A DNA stretch of 64,000 nt from Gari tellinella (Eukaryota > Mollusca > Bivalvia > Cardiida > Psammobiidae): contig OV277858.1 in NCBI GenBank assembly GCA_922989275.2, positions 2,790,001-2,854,000 on the forward strand. Direction: 5' to 3'. Position numbers and translations under genes: made by a program. Every line of letters begins with the position of its first letter. The stretch's first letter is position 1. Positions 1 to 13,070 of the stretch are shown in pieces. The notes beneath the pieces were generated by a model. It saw only the letters and a program-made list of their open reading frames with translations, was not told where the DNA came from and did no database searches.

Positions 1-439
1 TAATGGCCAAGGAATCAAATTTGAAATCTGTCAAATTTTAGAATATAACAATAGAATGTCTAAGACAATCAGAAATGGTCTGCATTTCTTTGATAATTCA
101 CACTAAAATATGTGTTTGAGAGTTTGAGACAGTATATTCTAGGAATTATTCAGGATAAATATAAAATGGCACTCAGACACAGTGTATACCTAGATCAAAT
201 CTAACATTGCATCTTATCTGGATTTACAATCTCAAACATCGACCAGTGTAGTTATAATGCCTTGTCCTCCACTGTTTTAAACAGTCCAGACGAAATTCCA
301 CACATATGTAATACAACAGTGTATATATGTCCTCACTGTAACAGAGTGCCTTTAATCTTCATATTAAAATAACTAACAATGTTAATATGTCTTTATCCAA
401 CTTTATTCAAATATCCAAAATATGGGTATAAAGCAATAA
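1..439. other. AT-rich intergenic DNA, no gene seen
   Basis: No open frame of useful length, no recognisable repeat and no RNA gene could be supported in this stretch, which leads up to an inverted-repeat element at 440. Confidence 0.6.
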
Positions 440-1453
440 CCGTAATTTCCGGCAAATAGCCCGCGGGCTATCTCATTTTTTAACAGTCAATGAGGGGCCT
501 GCGGGCTATCTAACGGAGTGGGCTATATGACGAATCTTTTTGCCTATCGGGATCGTGGAGAAAAAAATAAAATAAAAGAGCTACCGTAGTGTAAAATGGT
601 TGTTTTCGGGAGTAATTTGATTTCGGCATATTCCATGTATATATACACTGTAGGAACAATAGCGGTCTATAGATACTTTGATAAGCAGCTAACTGTTTGT
701 GTACGTAACACAGTCACCGTTAATTTCAAAAGTGAAACAGATGAAGAGGAAATTAAAATAGTTTAGCATTAGTTCTAATAAATGTCTTACCTTTAGAAAT
801 GCGTGTCTATTCTATGGCATTTTAAACAGGAAATCGGTGATCGTGTTATTTGTTATATGTTGAGACGCTGATTTACTCAGCGTTTAAACAGGATCAACAG
901 TGTTTGGAACTTTAACACAAGTCGCGATTAGCAGGCAAAGGGTAAAATTAATTGCATGAAAAAACACGAAGCACAATAGGATGCATGAATAACAATACAA
1001 CAATACAATCAACAGTGCTTTATTGTTCTCCAACAGCTAACGGCCTGTCCTGCGTACGTTTTCAAGGGTTTATCAAATCTCGAATGAGATTAAAAATAGT
1101 CATAGCCTACCCGACACTCTCGATTTATTCAACAAATACAACCAGTTGGATCCACACTGTTTTCATTGGTTACTGATGTTCTAAAATTTACCGTTGTCAG
1201 TAGAATTGAGAGCTTAATATAAAAAAGCATAGAATAAAAGCTAACATTTTACTTTGATAACGCGATGACATTAATACCTTTACACGGTGCTCCTAAGCGG
1301 TGAATCTTACGACGTGCAAGTTTCACAATATGGCTGCGGGCATATAGACGGTGTGGCTTATTTGCCGAATCTTTTTTCATTTTTCTTTTTTCTGCGGGCA
1401 ATATGCCGGATGAGGGCTATATGAAGGTGCGGGCTTATTGCCGGAAATTACGG
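440..1453. mobile_element. Non-autonomous DNA transposon with terminal inverted repeats
   Basis: The two ends are inverted copies: 440 reads CCGTAATTTCCGGCAAATAG and the strand opposite 1453 reads CCGTAATTTCCGGCAATAAG. Both continue into related GC-rich sequence (GCCCGCGGGCTAT on the left, ATAGCCC and GCCCGCA motifs on the right). The 1,014 bp between contain no convincing transposase; the one open frame (952-1176) resembles nothing I know. I see no clear target duplication (AA next to both ends is too short to count). Superfamily not assigned. Confidence 0.7.
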
Positions 1454-1504
1454 AACTCCAAAATACCTTCTAACAATTGAATAAAAGTGAATAGACTAAA
1501 TAAA

Positions 1505-1768
1505 ACGGAGGGACATTAGATTACATTTGCAAGCAGCTTGAATCCAGATCAGAAGCCGCGTAAGGCGGCGCCTGATATTGATTCAGGCTGTTTGTCACTC
1601 GTCATTTAGTTTTGTTCTGTCAAAATGTCAATTATATAATTTTGAAAAAAGACGACATTGCAGCCGTTTATAAGTTGGTCATAATTGTCCTGTTTAGGGA
1701 ACTGCGACAAGGGTCGTTGTAAGGAGGGGTCGTTGTTAGGGGGGCGTTGCAGGGAGGAACACTGTATA
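1505..1768. repeat. Dispersed MITE-like repeat, related to 26379-26650
   Basis: The stretch ACATTTGCAAGCAGCTTG, the following imperfect hairpin, and the closing part (AAGGAGGGGTCGTTGTTAGG, then a CACTG end at about 1763) recur in the same order at 26470-26650. The 3' end reads CAGTGTTCCTCCCTG on the opposite strand next to TA, as in Tc1/mariner-derived MITEs. The left end is not clear here. Confidence 0.55.
1531..1600. repeat. Hairpin repeat, family H1 (degenerate)
   Basis: Arms AGCTTGAATCCAGATCAGA and the inverted GATATTGATTCAGGCTGTTTG flank a GCCGCGTAAGGCGGC centre. It is a diverged member of the family best seen at 23228 and 46601. Confidence 0.6.
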
Positions 1769-2104
1769 TGTGAAGTATGTCATAGTTTCACTGCAATCAA
1801 TTGATCGAAGTTAAACTATATACAGGAATGCAGGAACAGCCCTTTCACTCTCTAATGTCATCTGCTTCAGAATTGTTATCTGCTTCAATTTCTCCAAAAA
1901 AGGTTTTAGGCATTTTAACCTTAGAACAATTGGTTCAAAGTTTCAAACAGTTTGGAATTTGATCAAATACACATTATTTGGCATCTGACAATTAGATCAA
2001 AATTCAAACTGTGTACTTATTTCAGTCATCATCAAGAGTGATAAGGTTAACACTCAGTTTAACACTCTGATAGAAATGTTGTTGGCTGAAAAATTAACAT
2101 TATG

Positions 2105-2420
2105 CTTGGATTTGACCTACTGATCTACTTTTTCACCGAACATGACCCGTTTTCTCGATCTAGATTGTGTCAAGAAAATCATTTGACGCAAGTTTGAAAA
2201 AGATAAACTCAAATATGTGGCCTTTAGTGTTCACAAGTTTTTTCTATAATTTGATCTAGTGACCTACTTTTTACCCCACATAACTCATTATCAAACTTGA
2301 TTTTGTCAAGAACTGGCCTCTAGTGTGTTCACAAGCAAAACCTCACGGATGCCAGACACAGCTAGATCACAACAGCTGAGTACTTCATGCACTGGTGAGC
2401 TAAAATACATATTTGAAATT
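2105..2420. repeat. Decayed tandem repeat of the GATCTAGTGACCTAC type
   Basis: Two diverged units contain TGACCTACTGATCTACTTTTT and TTTGATCTAGTGACCTAC, each followed by an ACATGACCC-like motif and TTGTCAAGA; the block ends with CACTGGTGAGCTAAAA. Related units recur near 8190-8480 and 10050-10265. It is non-coding. Confidence 0.5.
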
Positions 2421-3201
2421 TGTTTTTTGCTCATCTAAGCATTAGGATGTCATTTGATATCCAGATAAGTGAAAAGGTGGCTTATGGGTTTCGACGTCAT
2501 CATCGATAAATCATGTCATGGTTTTTTGTTTTACTTAACACGTTGGGTATAAGACCCATTTTGGATAAAACGTTGATAAAACGTTATTCTTGCATAAAAG
2601 TCCTTTCCCCGGGGGTGCATTAACGAGTACTTTAACATGTATTAACAAGGTGAGTCACTTGCACTCGCGCCGTTAATGACCGCTATAGTTATGATTGTTT
2701 CGGGGCCCAGTATAAACAATAACAATGACGTTTGAAGAGTGTTCTGGTCAAACTTCAGCTCACACTGTCAGTGCAAATATGCTGGTGAATGCATTGTAAT
2801 TGAAAATACAAAATAATTACCGTGCGCCAAATACACATAATGGTCATTAAGGCGATATGCTAACGGTTTTTACTGTAATTACTCTAAGTATTTGGACAGA
2901 CAATAGCTAGCAAACGGTGTACACTCCTGAGGGAGCAATCTGGTCAGGATCAAACTGTTTCCCATTCAGCTCGCACCTTTTGAACATATTACTATGTGAT
3001 AAAGGCCAACACCAATGATGCATGGCATTAAACCTAGCCATACATGTCTTATTAGTTTCTATATCTATTTCAAGAAATAGACTGTGAAGAAGGCGTTTGT
3101 TCCCCGTTTAAACGCAAGCAAAACGCAAACACACTGTATATAAAGGTAGAAAATGGCATACTTTTTGACAATTACGTCCAATCATTTTTATCTGAGTGAT
3201 A

Positions 3202-3264
3202 AATAGTTTGGAGTTTGATCAGACGCTTAGTTATCCGGCGTCTGATCTGGTTACAAACTGTTTA
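3202..3264. repeat. Hairpin repeat, family H1
   Basis: TAGTTTGGAGTTTGATCAGACGC is answered by the inverted GGCGTCTGATCTGGTTACAAACTG. It is an imperfect copy with a short centre. Confidence 0.65.
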
Positions 3265-4445
3265 CATGTACAATGGAAAATTATAGTCAAATATAGTTTT
3301 AGCATTAACGAGTTTATTGGGAAAAAATAACCTCTACTCCATAGTATACAGTACAACCAAACTTGTACAACTAAATAATTCTGTTTTCAGGTGACATTAT
3401 TAGGTAGGATGGATACAAAACAGAAAACATTATATAAGTAAACACACTAAGCAAAGTATGTTTTGATTTATCAATAAATTGTCCAGTTGACTCATTAATA
3501 AAAGCGATAACAAACAACTTGAATCCCATTGCTGGTATACGAGCTATGTGTACATTGTACCGTTATTGTGCACATATGCCGAACTTTCGACGGCAGCGAC
3601 TTGCTATCATAGATGACATGAAATTGACACAACATCGGCGCTATTATGACAACCTTTGTGTCACAGTTTGCGGCCGTAAACCCATATCAATCACTTTTGA
3701 AATTGACAAAATTTGTCATCTGACACTCAAATTGGTCTACGACCAGATAGTTCATTTCAGTAAAATGTCCATGACAGCGACTATTTGCATACGTTGTCTA
3801 CAGTTAGGCGAAACCTCTCATTCAATAATCACTGAAACTTTATAAGTACATTTAAAATCAAAATTAAATTGAGTCTATCTTGTTTAATTGCGTTCTGTTT
3901 CAAGTACACATGTACACCGATGCATTAACAATTATTCTTCCTGTGGCGACCTTGATCAGAGGGCTCCTTTAGGGAGTGTTTTGTTCAAAGTTTACACTGA
4001 GGCAGAGGACAAGTGCATTCTTTGTAAGAACACTGTTTGTAGTGAAGCATAGTACTTGCAGGATATACAATTGATGTGCAATTAAAAAATAAAGGAAGCT
4101 GATATATGGAAGAAAATGACTAATATTTAAAAAAATGGAAACGGATTTCAAATATATAGACACTAGATCTTGTTATGATTTATATTTATGAAAATATTGT
4201 GCTTATTGAAATATATTTTATTTGAAATGCTGGTTTCTAAACATATTTCAAGTTCTTAAAATGCATTTGGGAAATAATTATATTTTAGAAATGGAATTTA
4301 AAATGAAAAAAAAGAAGACATTTACACTATTCGAAATAACATAAAATCATGCCTTTTACCTGAAGCTCTGCAATTTGGACAGCAATGTGATCTGTTAGAC
4401 TGTGTCTGTTTAACCCTTTACCCCTTATCCAGGTTTTTATTACAG

Positions 4446-4508
4446 CACGTTGACAGTAAAGTAGAAAGTACCTGATGGTACATTCTGCTTTACTTTCAAA
4501 ATGCTTTA
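4446..4508. repeat. Hairpin repeat, family H2 (diverged)
   Basis: A left arm containing TTGACAGTAAAGTAGAA pairs with a right arm containing TTCTGCTTTACTTTCAAAATG around a GTACCTGATGGTAC centre. Confidence 0.55.
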
Positions 4509-5483
4509 GGCTCCTTATAGTGCTTACATTCATGATTCGATAGTGTGGAACTAATTTGCTCAGTGGAGAAATAAATAAGAGGGGTAAAACTGCATATTGA
4601 TTGAATGATGGGTTAATGTGCAATCAAATTATGTACTAGATGTCTGTGGTTAGCATTTCCTAATGAAACTAAGACTTTTTCTGTTATTTTGAGACCAGCC
4701 CGGTGATGACTTTGTGTAAACATAAATTCATTATGAATTAAACTTTGTTTTGTTTAATCTGGTTCATTCTCGTTATTGTCACTGTTCTCTGTTCAGTAAG
4801 CACCAAACACATTCTGTTCACAGTCAAGGAGGGGTTAATATTGCAGACTTTTCAAGATTTAGACCAACATCCAAGTCTGATGGCCAGTGACATCTGGTGA
4901 TAGAATCTGAAACAACAAACATGTAGGAACATAAAATAATAAACAGCTGAAACATATAGACAGCTTTATCATCTTGTTGAGAATTATTTTTTATTGTTTA
5001 ATGTAGGCATTGATTGAATGAGACTATTCAAATTTAAATCTTTATTTAAATCTAAAAGTAAATCTAACAGACACGCACATTTAGAATCTATAATGGCAAT
5101 TTTGATAAAATAGCATGTCAACCCAAATTCAGTTCTTGCTATTTCAGTAACTGACTCTGAGTACGCTCCTAATATTTAAATGGCTTACGAAATTATCAAA
5201 ACATATTTTCAAAATTATTCTAAATTCCTAGACCACTGTAGTATAAAAATGGTTACAAAGCACAATAACAGTTAGACGTATAGATAACATACAGTTAAAA
5301 GGTTATAAAGCTTTTAAGTTGAATCTTATATGATTCTTAGACATTTGATATATAGTCAAATGTGAGTTTTTGCTCAGCAAAAACGTCAAATTTGACAAAT
5401 CAAACACTTTAGGACGACTTGTTGTGTTTCTGCTAAGATAACAGTGGAAAAAAAGTTATTCTCTTAAACTATTGTTTCCATTG

Positions 5484-5565
5484 CAAACAGTTTGGAGCCA
5501 GATCAGACGCCGGTTTGGAGCCAGATCAGACGCCAAGTAACCCAGTGTCTGACCAGGCTCCAAAT
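5484..5565. repeat. Hairpin repeat, family H1, with duplicated left arm
   Basis: GTTTGGAGCCAGATCAGACG occurs twice in tandem (from about 5490 and 5513) and is answered once by inverted GTGTCTGACCAGGCTCCAAA. The duplicated arm suggests that these hairpins change by slippage. Confidence 0.65.
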
Positions 5566-6426
5566 GTTAAAGTCTGAGTGCTACTCGGATTAAAATAAAA
5601 AGTCAGAAGTATAAAAATGTTGTAATTTTCTCCATTTTAGTGCACAGCGTTTGCGTTTCTTTGCGTTTAAACGGGAAAGAATAATTTATCTCATCTGATC
5701 CCGCTAGACTACATTATGGAGTTATAATAACTGCAACCGACTGCCATTGCTTTAATAGGAATCCATTCATAAATAAAGTCCTACCATAAGCATGCTAAAC
5801 AGTAAATCGTTGTACCTGTATTTCCAAAGAATTGGACTAGAGAAAACCTCTGACTTCGTTCTGTGTTGCGTCGCACCTGACCGGTTTGTATACTAGCATT
5901 GCTACGTCTCACGTTGTACCAAACCAACTCATTCAACATTAGTCCAATATCCAACTACACAATATCTCCTCTTGTCCAGACATATTGTAACATGTTCAAG
6001 TCCTTGAATTAACGGAATAACAACATGATGTCTGTTGAATGCCAAACGTAAATTACACTTGCGAATCGAGTCGCCTTTAAAAATGGCCGACATTAATAAA
6101 TCCGATGCATGTTACCCTGTATCTAGGCCGTGGATATATAAAACACATGAACATTTTGTAAACGCACTTGACCTCTCTAGGTGCGCGTACGCTGTCAATG
6201 TTTTAGCGAACAGAGTAAGGTGAAATCTAACAAACAGGGGAAATAGCCATATTTTTATGCAAGAATAATGTCAATACATCTGTGTTTCGTGTATTAACAT
6301 CTGCAGAAGCCCTTGTGCTGTCTTGGAGCCCTCGGCTAAAGCCTCTCTTCAGATGTTAATGCACGAAAAAGGTGTATTTACCCTATATTCTTACACATCT
6401 ATACTAAAACCATTGTGTCCACTACT

Positions 6427-6486
6427 AACAGTTTGGTGCCTGATCACATGCCGGGAAACTCGTCTGATCAGGCTCCAAAGTGTTTG
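6427..6486. repeat. Hairpin repeat, family H1
   Basis: CAGTTTGGTGCCTGATCACA pairs with inverted CGTCTGATCAGGCTCCAAAG. A short member of the family. Confidence 0.6.
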
Positions 6487-6877
6487 CCAATCCGATTAAA
6501 ATAAGTTCGCAAACATTTCTTCACATTGTCAATATCTTCATTTTATTCTATTGCGTTCCCGTTCCGTTTGCCTTTAAACTGGAAAGAATAACATTTTCTC
6601 ACACTTAACTTTGTTTCAATATATATATATATATATAAAGAATCAGTAACTTTAATCAAGTAAATAGCTAACCATAGCTTTAAACAATTGTAAATATGAA
6701 AATACTAGAACACATGTGTCATCTGTTGAGGTAAGTATTAACAGACAGGCAGAAAAGAAACAGAACTATTGATGCCTGAGTTATGGACCTTGTTCATGAC
6801 TGTTCCTCTCATTTCAATACCTTCAGTTCAACTGGAGTTATTACAAATGATATACAAATATTGTTCTGTAAAAATGT

Positions 6878-7600
6878 TTATTACCTGAGATTGTTGTTTT
6901 TTATGATGTAAATACTTTAAAATGCTTAAACACTATCTTTAGAACATTTAGAAGCTCATAGAATATTCTAAAATATCATGGAATAGTAGAAAATATGAAT
7001 AAATAGTATGGAAGTATGTATAATGTTCTAGAAGTTTATATTTTCTGGTAAACAATTTGAGTCACATGATCTTATTTCATTTTGTTGACAGAATGCCCCT
7101 GAAAGTCTATATTTAGTAATGTTATGGTAAACAACTGATCACATGATCTTCCAGAAATTCTATGATTGTTCAATACCTTTCTAGAATGATAAAACTGTGT
7201 GTATAATTTATATAGAACTTACATTAATTGCTTTATCATGGGTCTTCTGGCAGTCATGAGTGTACTACACGTTTACTTGTGAATAGTTTGGATACAGATA
7301 GACGCTCTGGATTATTAAAAGTGTGGGACATTTAAAAAACAGTGCAGTGTTTTGTTATTCAAAAGTATAGGACTTTGGATATTTTTGGACGTTTAATAAC
7401 AGGTAGTTTACGTGTTATCTCAATTTGTAATTTTGGTTTAATAAAGTTTGTAATTTTTGCTGCTGATTTTATCTTTCTGTTGCGCCTGGCTCGCAACAAT
7501 ATGAAAAAGGAAAAAACCTCCAAAATATTGTTACCTGAATTATGGATCTTGCTTGTGACTCTTCCTATCATCAACCTCTATGCATATACGAAGATTCATT
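6878..7600. repeat. Dispersed repeat, copy A (second copy at 26996-27600)
   Basis: About 600-700 bp align by eye with 26996-27600 in the same orientation. Shared landmarks in order are TGTTTATTA, CTGAGATTGTTGTTT, AATACTTTAAAATGC, TAGAAGTTTATATT, TTTGTTGACAGA, CCTGAAAGTCTATATTTAGT, GGACATTT and CTTTCTGTTGCGCCTG. The open frames in it (7342-7731 and its antisense) are therefore repeat-derived and not a gene. No terminal inverted repeat or LTR was found. Confidence 0.7.
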
Positions 7601-7880
7601 CCAATAGCGTCTGCTATAACTGGAGTTATTGCAAAGAAAACGTGGAAAAGCGGAATAACTCCAAAATCATTGATACTTGTGTTATGACCCATATACAACA
7701 GATTTCCTCTCATCAAGATATATGCATATAAAGAGTTTTATTTCAATAGCTTCAGTTGAAATAAAGGAAATATGTAAAAGGAGAATAACTCCAAGAATAT
7801 TGAAACCTCGGTTATGGCGCATGTGCATGACTCTTTCTCTTAGCATACTTGATGTTTCAATTCACTAGATTCAGTTGAAT
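7560..7880. repeat. Short tandem array of about 130-150 bp units
   Basis: The motif series ATGACTCT(T/C)-like, TTCAATAGCTTCAGTTGAA, GGAGTTATTGCAAA and GAATAACTCCAA recurs about three times with decay. It is non-coding. Confidence 0.45.
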
Positions 7881-10800
7881 TGGAGCTTTTGCAAAATAAA
7901 AGAAGTGTGGTGTGGAAAAGTGTGACAGACAGACAGATACTGACAACGGAGGAATGATCCATCAGTTTCATCTCTGCTGATAGCAGGTGACACAAAAAAG
8001 TAAGTGTGTAAACAAACACTGATATGTGTCACATAATAGCAATGACATAGATCACAATGGCTGATCAGAGTCTTCAATTGTAATAGGGCCATACAAGAGC
8101 CAATACGGCTCTTAGACGCTCACCAGAGTAGACCATATGAAACTACTAATATGTAGTCGTTGAGTAGTAGAAAACCTTTTATGTGATGATTTGATCTAGT
8201 GAGCTTGTTTTATATCTAACATATCCCATATTTGATCCTAGATTAATCTAGGACAACACATAAACCAATATAACAATTCAGTACAACTTATGTCCCCATA
8301 AGTGCTACAAGTTCTTTCTATGATTCAACCAAGTGACCAACATTTGAACTTGACTTAGATTACAGAGAGGCAAACATTCTGACCAGTTTTTATATAACAT
8401 CTGATAACATATGTAGCCTCTAGAGTGTTGACAATATTTTTCAATGAGTATTGCCTATTGACCTAGTTGTTGGCCACAGCTACAGGCAGTTTTTATTAAC
8501 CTGTTAGGGCGGAGGTTTTATGGGTATCTTGGCATTTCATCTTTAGGGACGGCAGCACTTTCTTTTGTTACTGTTGTTGTCAATCGCTGCACAAATACTA
8601 CGATAGTTTTCAGCATATATATTAACCCTCTCTACAACGGCCACTTAATTTAATCAACTATTTTGTTTATAAAAGGCATATGACTGCATAAAGCAAGGTG
8701 AAAGTAAAATAGTATGCTACTAAAATAGTGTTATGTTTTACTTTCACCTTGCTCTAAGCAGTCACATGCTCTAAACGCCAAATAATTAACACAATTTAGT
8801 GGCCTTAAAGGGATACTTGCGTATTTGAAAAATTCAACAGAATCTCATGAAAAAGTTCTACAAGTTGAATTAAGGTATATATAAGAAATTTGCTAAAACA
8901 AAATTTGGGGGTTGCAATGCTTTTTTTAGCTCTAGCTGGCTTTGAAAAGTGTGACGTTTGCCGCATTTGCTCATTGTCAGAGTAGAAAACGTCATAAGGG
9001 ACAAATGCACTTATATTACTACAAAATAACATATTTCTAGTACACTTTTTAAGTTTCTAGCATTCACTCATCACAAGCAAGTGTAAAATAAACTTTTTAA
9101 AGCTCTTTCTTGTGTTTTTAATGAGCTTTTGGGCTAAAATGAATGCTGAAAACCGGAAAAATAAGACATTTTTTCTTGCCAATGTCTCACAAAAACATCA
9201 ATTATGTAAAAACAAATCCAATGAAAATTCTTTAAACTTTCTAGGCATCTAGGTTAAAGTATTTCTTATCAAATGGTGTAAAGAAACGAAACCTAGGTGT
9301 CGCGTTGTTCATTTATGAAATATGGTCAAATTTCTAACCCTACCCCCTTAGATTTTATGCAGAAAATATACCTCCCCCAATAGCCAAATTGAGTCTCTGT
9401 TGACCTAAAAATGAGAAATATTCATCCAATAGTTGCTTAAATTGGTAAATATATGAGTGTATGTGAATACAACAGCATTTAATACAGTTTTAGTTACTTA
9501 AAGCCTTTACAGTGCTGCTGATAAAAACATAAACATAATTTCTACAAGAACTGCTACTCGGGACAGTTTTTTCAAATCTTGAAACAGTGCCTGTACGGAA
9601 AGGACTATATTTTACATAATTTACCAATGAGAACTTTTAAAAATTCATTTTTATGGTAATAAATGTATTGAAAATCAGAAAATATATAGTAATCAAGGTA
9701 TTTATAATTTTGTTTTTCAACATTTTTAATATAGGCGAGTATGTCTTTAATAGAGAGGTTTTACTGTACATACAATTTCAATGTGCATGGTTGCATGCAT
9801 AAATTGTGTTTCTCCACAATGAGAGTATCAGGATAAAAAGATTTGTGATACAGAACTATCTATCACCCCAAACAGTAAAGTCAATTAAGTTTTTAAACGT
9901 TAACTCCACACTTTAAGGTGAAACAAACTGGTCTTTAACCTATTTTCAAATGTGACCTAGCTTTTCTCATCCAGGGCAATACATAAACAAATTTACTTAA
10001 AGCATAAGTACAAAATGCGGTTTCTAGCGTGTTAACTAAATTGTAATATGATGTGACCTTGTGATCTAGTTTTTCACCCAATATGTCCCACATTCCAACT
10101 TGGTCTAGATTTAATGAGGACAAACATAAAGGACCAAGTTTCATGAAGATTGAATAAAATGTGTAGCCACTAGAGTGTTAATAAACTAATTGTGGACGAT
10201 GAAAGGACTGATGGACGAGCCATGCATCTTTACTAATAGCTCAGCATGAGCACTCTGGTGAGCTGAAAAAGCCTCAATAATTTTAAGTTTTGAAAAAAGA
10301 CAAAACATATCTAAAATGAGTATGTACACACAGTTATCTAAACACCAGGTGTCAACAGTCTTAATAATTATTCTTTAAGACTTGTATCAATCTAGTAGTA
10401 TTGCAACTAATATTGTTTCCTCATATTTCATTTTTCTTTACATTGGATAAATTTCAACACGTTCATTTTGATAACCTGGATAAAGTTACAACCTAATCTA
10501 ATTCTAAGGCAATACATGATTAAGAATAAACTAACAGCTCTTCAAATCTTGGAACCAATACAACAACTCTTAACAATCTCCTCTGGATAATATATAATGA
10601 AAGGAACACTGAGTGAAAACATACATATTGCTCAATAGTGTCCCTGAACTAAAAAGAGATGTTGCAAAACACATATGCCTCTTACCCATGACCACACAAA
10701 CATGTTTTTGACATTAACCTTTAACTTTTATATGGGATTTCTCCTTACCAAGACTAACAAGCATACAATTTATGAAAACTATATGTTAACAGGTTCATCA

Positions 10801-12540
10801 GTAATCGACCAGAAACAAATCTGATGAACGAAATATGATTTTGCACTCAGTAACCTTGACCATTGACCTACTGGCATCACAAACTCTATGGGTCTTCTAT
10901 TACATAATACCAACCAGCTTAAAATGAATAATGTAGATTAAACAGTTCATTTACCAATTTGGTGAACAAAACATGCTTCTGAGTCAGTGACTTTGACCTT
11001 TGACCTCAATATAAATATGAGTATTGTCCTTATCAGGATCTACCAACACACGAAATTGCTATTAAACAATTAGTTAGCTATTGGTTGGAAACCATTGTGT
11101 CTATTAACCGACTGACAGAGCAATATACCCCATTTTCATCTTGAAATCTAATTTTTACCAAAGAAGGATTCCGTAAAGAATTAGCAAATTTCTTTTCTAT
11201 TCACAGTTGAAAAAACTAGAACTGTTAAAGTTATTTAAGGTGAAAAATACACCTGCCCCCTTGTCTGCCACACGACGCACGGACAACAAAGAAACATGGG
11301 AATAATTTTCATATTTCAAAGTCAAGCCCAGAGACTTAAAATTGATGTGCTGCACTGAAATTCCTCCTGATTACATTTAATTTTCAAGTGTATGTCACAA
11401 GCATTTGTTTCAAACCAAATATTTAAATCCAGAGACGAATGTCATTGAAAGAAGAAATTCAAATTATCTGAGCTTAAATTGGGACAATTTGTTTGCTGTC
11501 TGTCTGCAAAATCTTCACCAGAAAAAGATGTCTTGCACATCTTCTAGTTCTTATCTACATTTGTGCCAATTTCCACTGACCGAGATTTAAACTGGAAGAG
11601 TACTCAGTGCAGTTTTATTTTAGAAAAGTTGTTGTCATAGGTCAAGTTAACGCAGACCTGAAATACGGGTCTTGCGCGTCTACAACTAACTATTATTTTC
11701 CATGGCAGATATCAACTGACTGCAGTAAAAACTAAAGGAGTTTGCAGAGCAAGATTTGGACACCCCCAAACTTCAAGGCCAGATATCGAAGGTCAATGTC
11801 AAAGAGACCTCACCATTGCATCATACACATCTACTAACTCCTTATTTACACTTATGCCAAATATCCAGTAAGTAGTGTTGAAACTGAAAAAGAAAGTTAA
11901 GGCGCAGGCTTTTGCAGACAACTTACAAGCAATGTTTCCAATTTCAAGGCCAGATATTAAGGTTATGTTCACAGAGATATGTAACTCATATCTTGAATAA
12001 TTTATGATATCTACTACAGTGCAGCTCACTTATGACGAAGTCAACGGGACCGTCTAATTATTTCGTTATATCAAAATTCCGTAATTGCAGGTCATTTTTA
12101 CTATACTTCAATAATATATAGGGAATAAAGTTTGTTTCGATATATCCGGTATTTCGTTATATCCAATTTCGTTATAAGTGAGTATACTCCTAATTAACAG
12201 ATGAATCCGGTTGAAATTGCAGTAGTTTTCTGTACAAGATTTTGCAGACAAACCAATGTATATTGACAACATCTTCCCATGCATGTAGTGACCTTGAACT
12301 TAGGGCCAGTGTTTAGGTATCTAAAGAATTTCGAAAATCTATTACCTGTCAGGCTGAAAGACTGATTCCAGTATACCATTACCGCCAAATTAAAATTTAA
12401 CGGGGTATAGAACTATCGAATAGGAGCTGTACAGAGGTTAAAAGTACAGTTATAGCTAAAAATCTTATCATTATAATGTAGAAGCTGCTTCATCATGGCT
12501 ACTATGTTTGCTTTACAAATTATTCAAGATAATATTTTAC
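7881..12540. other. Intergenic DNA built largely of decayed tandem repeats; no gene seen
   Basis: Blocks at about 8190-8480, 9900-10265, 10850-11110 and 11600-12000 are diverged units rich in TGACCTT, GATCTAG and CACTCTGGTGAGCT motifs. At 12028-12184 a small inverted-repeat element has ends CTCACTTATGACGAA and TTCGTTATAAGTGAG. No domain-bearing frame is present. Confidence 0.5.
8681..8764. repeat. Hairpin repeat, family H2
   Basis: Left arm TGACTGCATAAAGCAAGGTG then AAAGTAAAAT; right arm GTTTTACTTTCACCTTGCTC then TAAGCAGTCA. Arms of about 30 bp surround a loop of about 25 bp. Confidence 0.7.
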
Positions 12541-12686
12541 ACTACAGTGCTCTCTCTACAACGACCTAATCAACAACGACTCCTCACTATACCGATGGTT
12601 GCCAATGTCTTCCGAACAAAAAGGATCCAAATAAGAGTGGGTAAACATATTATTTAACAACATGTTTTAAATGCCTCCATTAAACA

Positions 12687-12748
12687 CTCTGTTGTGACCA
12701 CTCATTATAATATTTGCGACGATTCTAATGAGTGGTCACAACATAGGG
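12687..12748. repeat. Hairpin repeat, family H3
   Basis: CTGTTGTGACCACTCATTAT pairs with inverted ATTCTAATGAGTGGTCACAA. Followed by AGGGTTGGG, as in other family members. Confidence 0.7.
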
Positions 12749-12752
12749 TTGG

Positions 12753-12925
12753 GTGAATATAGGAGATAAGTGTGAGGTTGGGCGCCCCTAAACCCAGGTT
12801 TAACCGTCCAGTGGCTGTTAATAATTAATTTATAATTAATTATTTATTGCTACTGACCGTACCAAGGCGGGCTTCTATGTTCACTTTGCTTTATGTTTGT
12901 CTTGCGTGTTTTCTATTTAGTGTGT
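12753..12925. repeat. Direct repeat, copy 1 (second copy at 13921)
   Basis: About 173 bp that recur with few changes at 13921-14097. Landmarks: GTGAATATAGGAGATAAGTG, GTTGGGCGCCCC, AACCCAGGTTTAACC, TTAATAATTAATTTATAATT, CGTACCAAGGCGGGCT and TTATGTTTGTCTTGCGTG. No coding potential. Confidence 0.85.
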
Positions 12926-12943
12926 GGATGAAGAAATGATATT

Positions 12944-13070
12944 GCGTGCGTGTGTGTGTGTGTTATGGTATGACTGTGTGAGTGTGTGTTCTACTTGAGA
13001 GGTGGGTGTAATGGTATGACTGTGTGTGTGTGTGTTCTGCTTGAGAGGTGGGTGTATGGTTCGTGTTACG
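12944..13070. repeat. GT-rich microsatellite/minisatellite
   Basis: (GT)n runs separated by TTATGGTATGACT and TTCTACTTGAGAGGTGGGTG; the compound unit of about 55 bp occurs twice. Confidence 0.8.

Larger units (their letters stand above)
2421..6877. other. Intergenic DNA with dispersed hairpins, no gene supported
   Basis: Several short open frames are present (the longest is 108 codons at 3519-3845), but none shows a recognisable domain, splice context or repeat-element origin. The stretch holds hairpin repeats listed separately and a short (AT)n run near 6620-6638. Confidence 0.5.

Noticed and set aside
3519..3845. 108-codon open frame
   Set aside because: No recognisable domain, no coding-like composition and no splice context; random open frames of this length are expected in 64 kb.
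7342..7731. 129-codon open frame and its antisense
   Set aside because: They lie in a dispersed repeat whose second copy (26996-27600) does not keep the frame.
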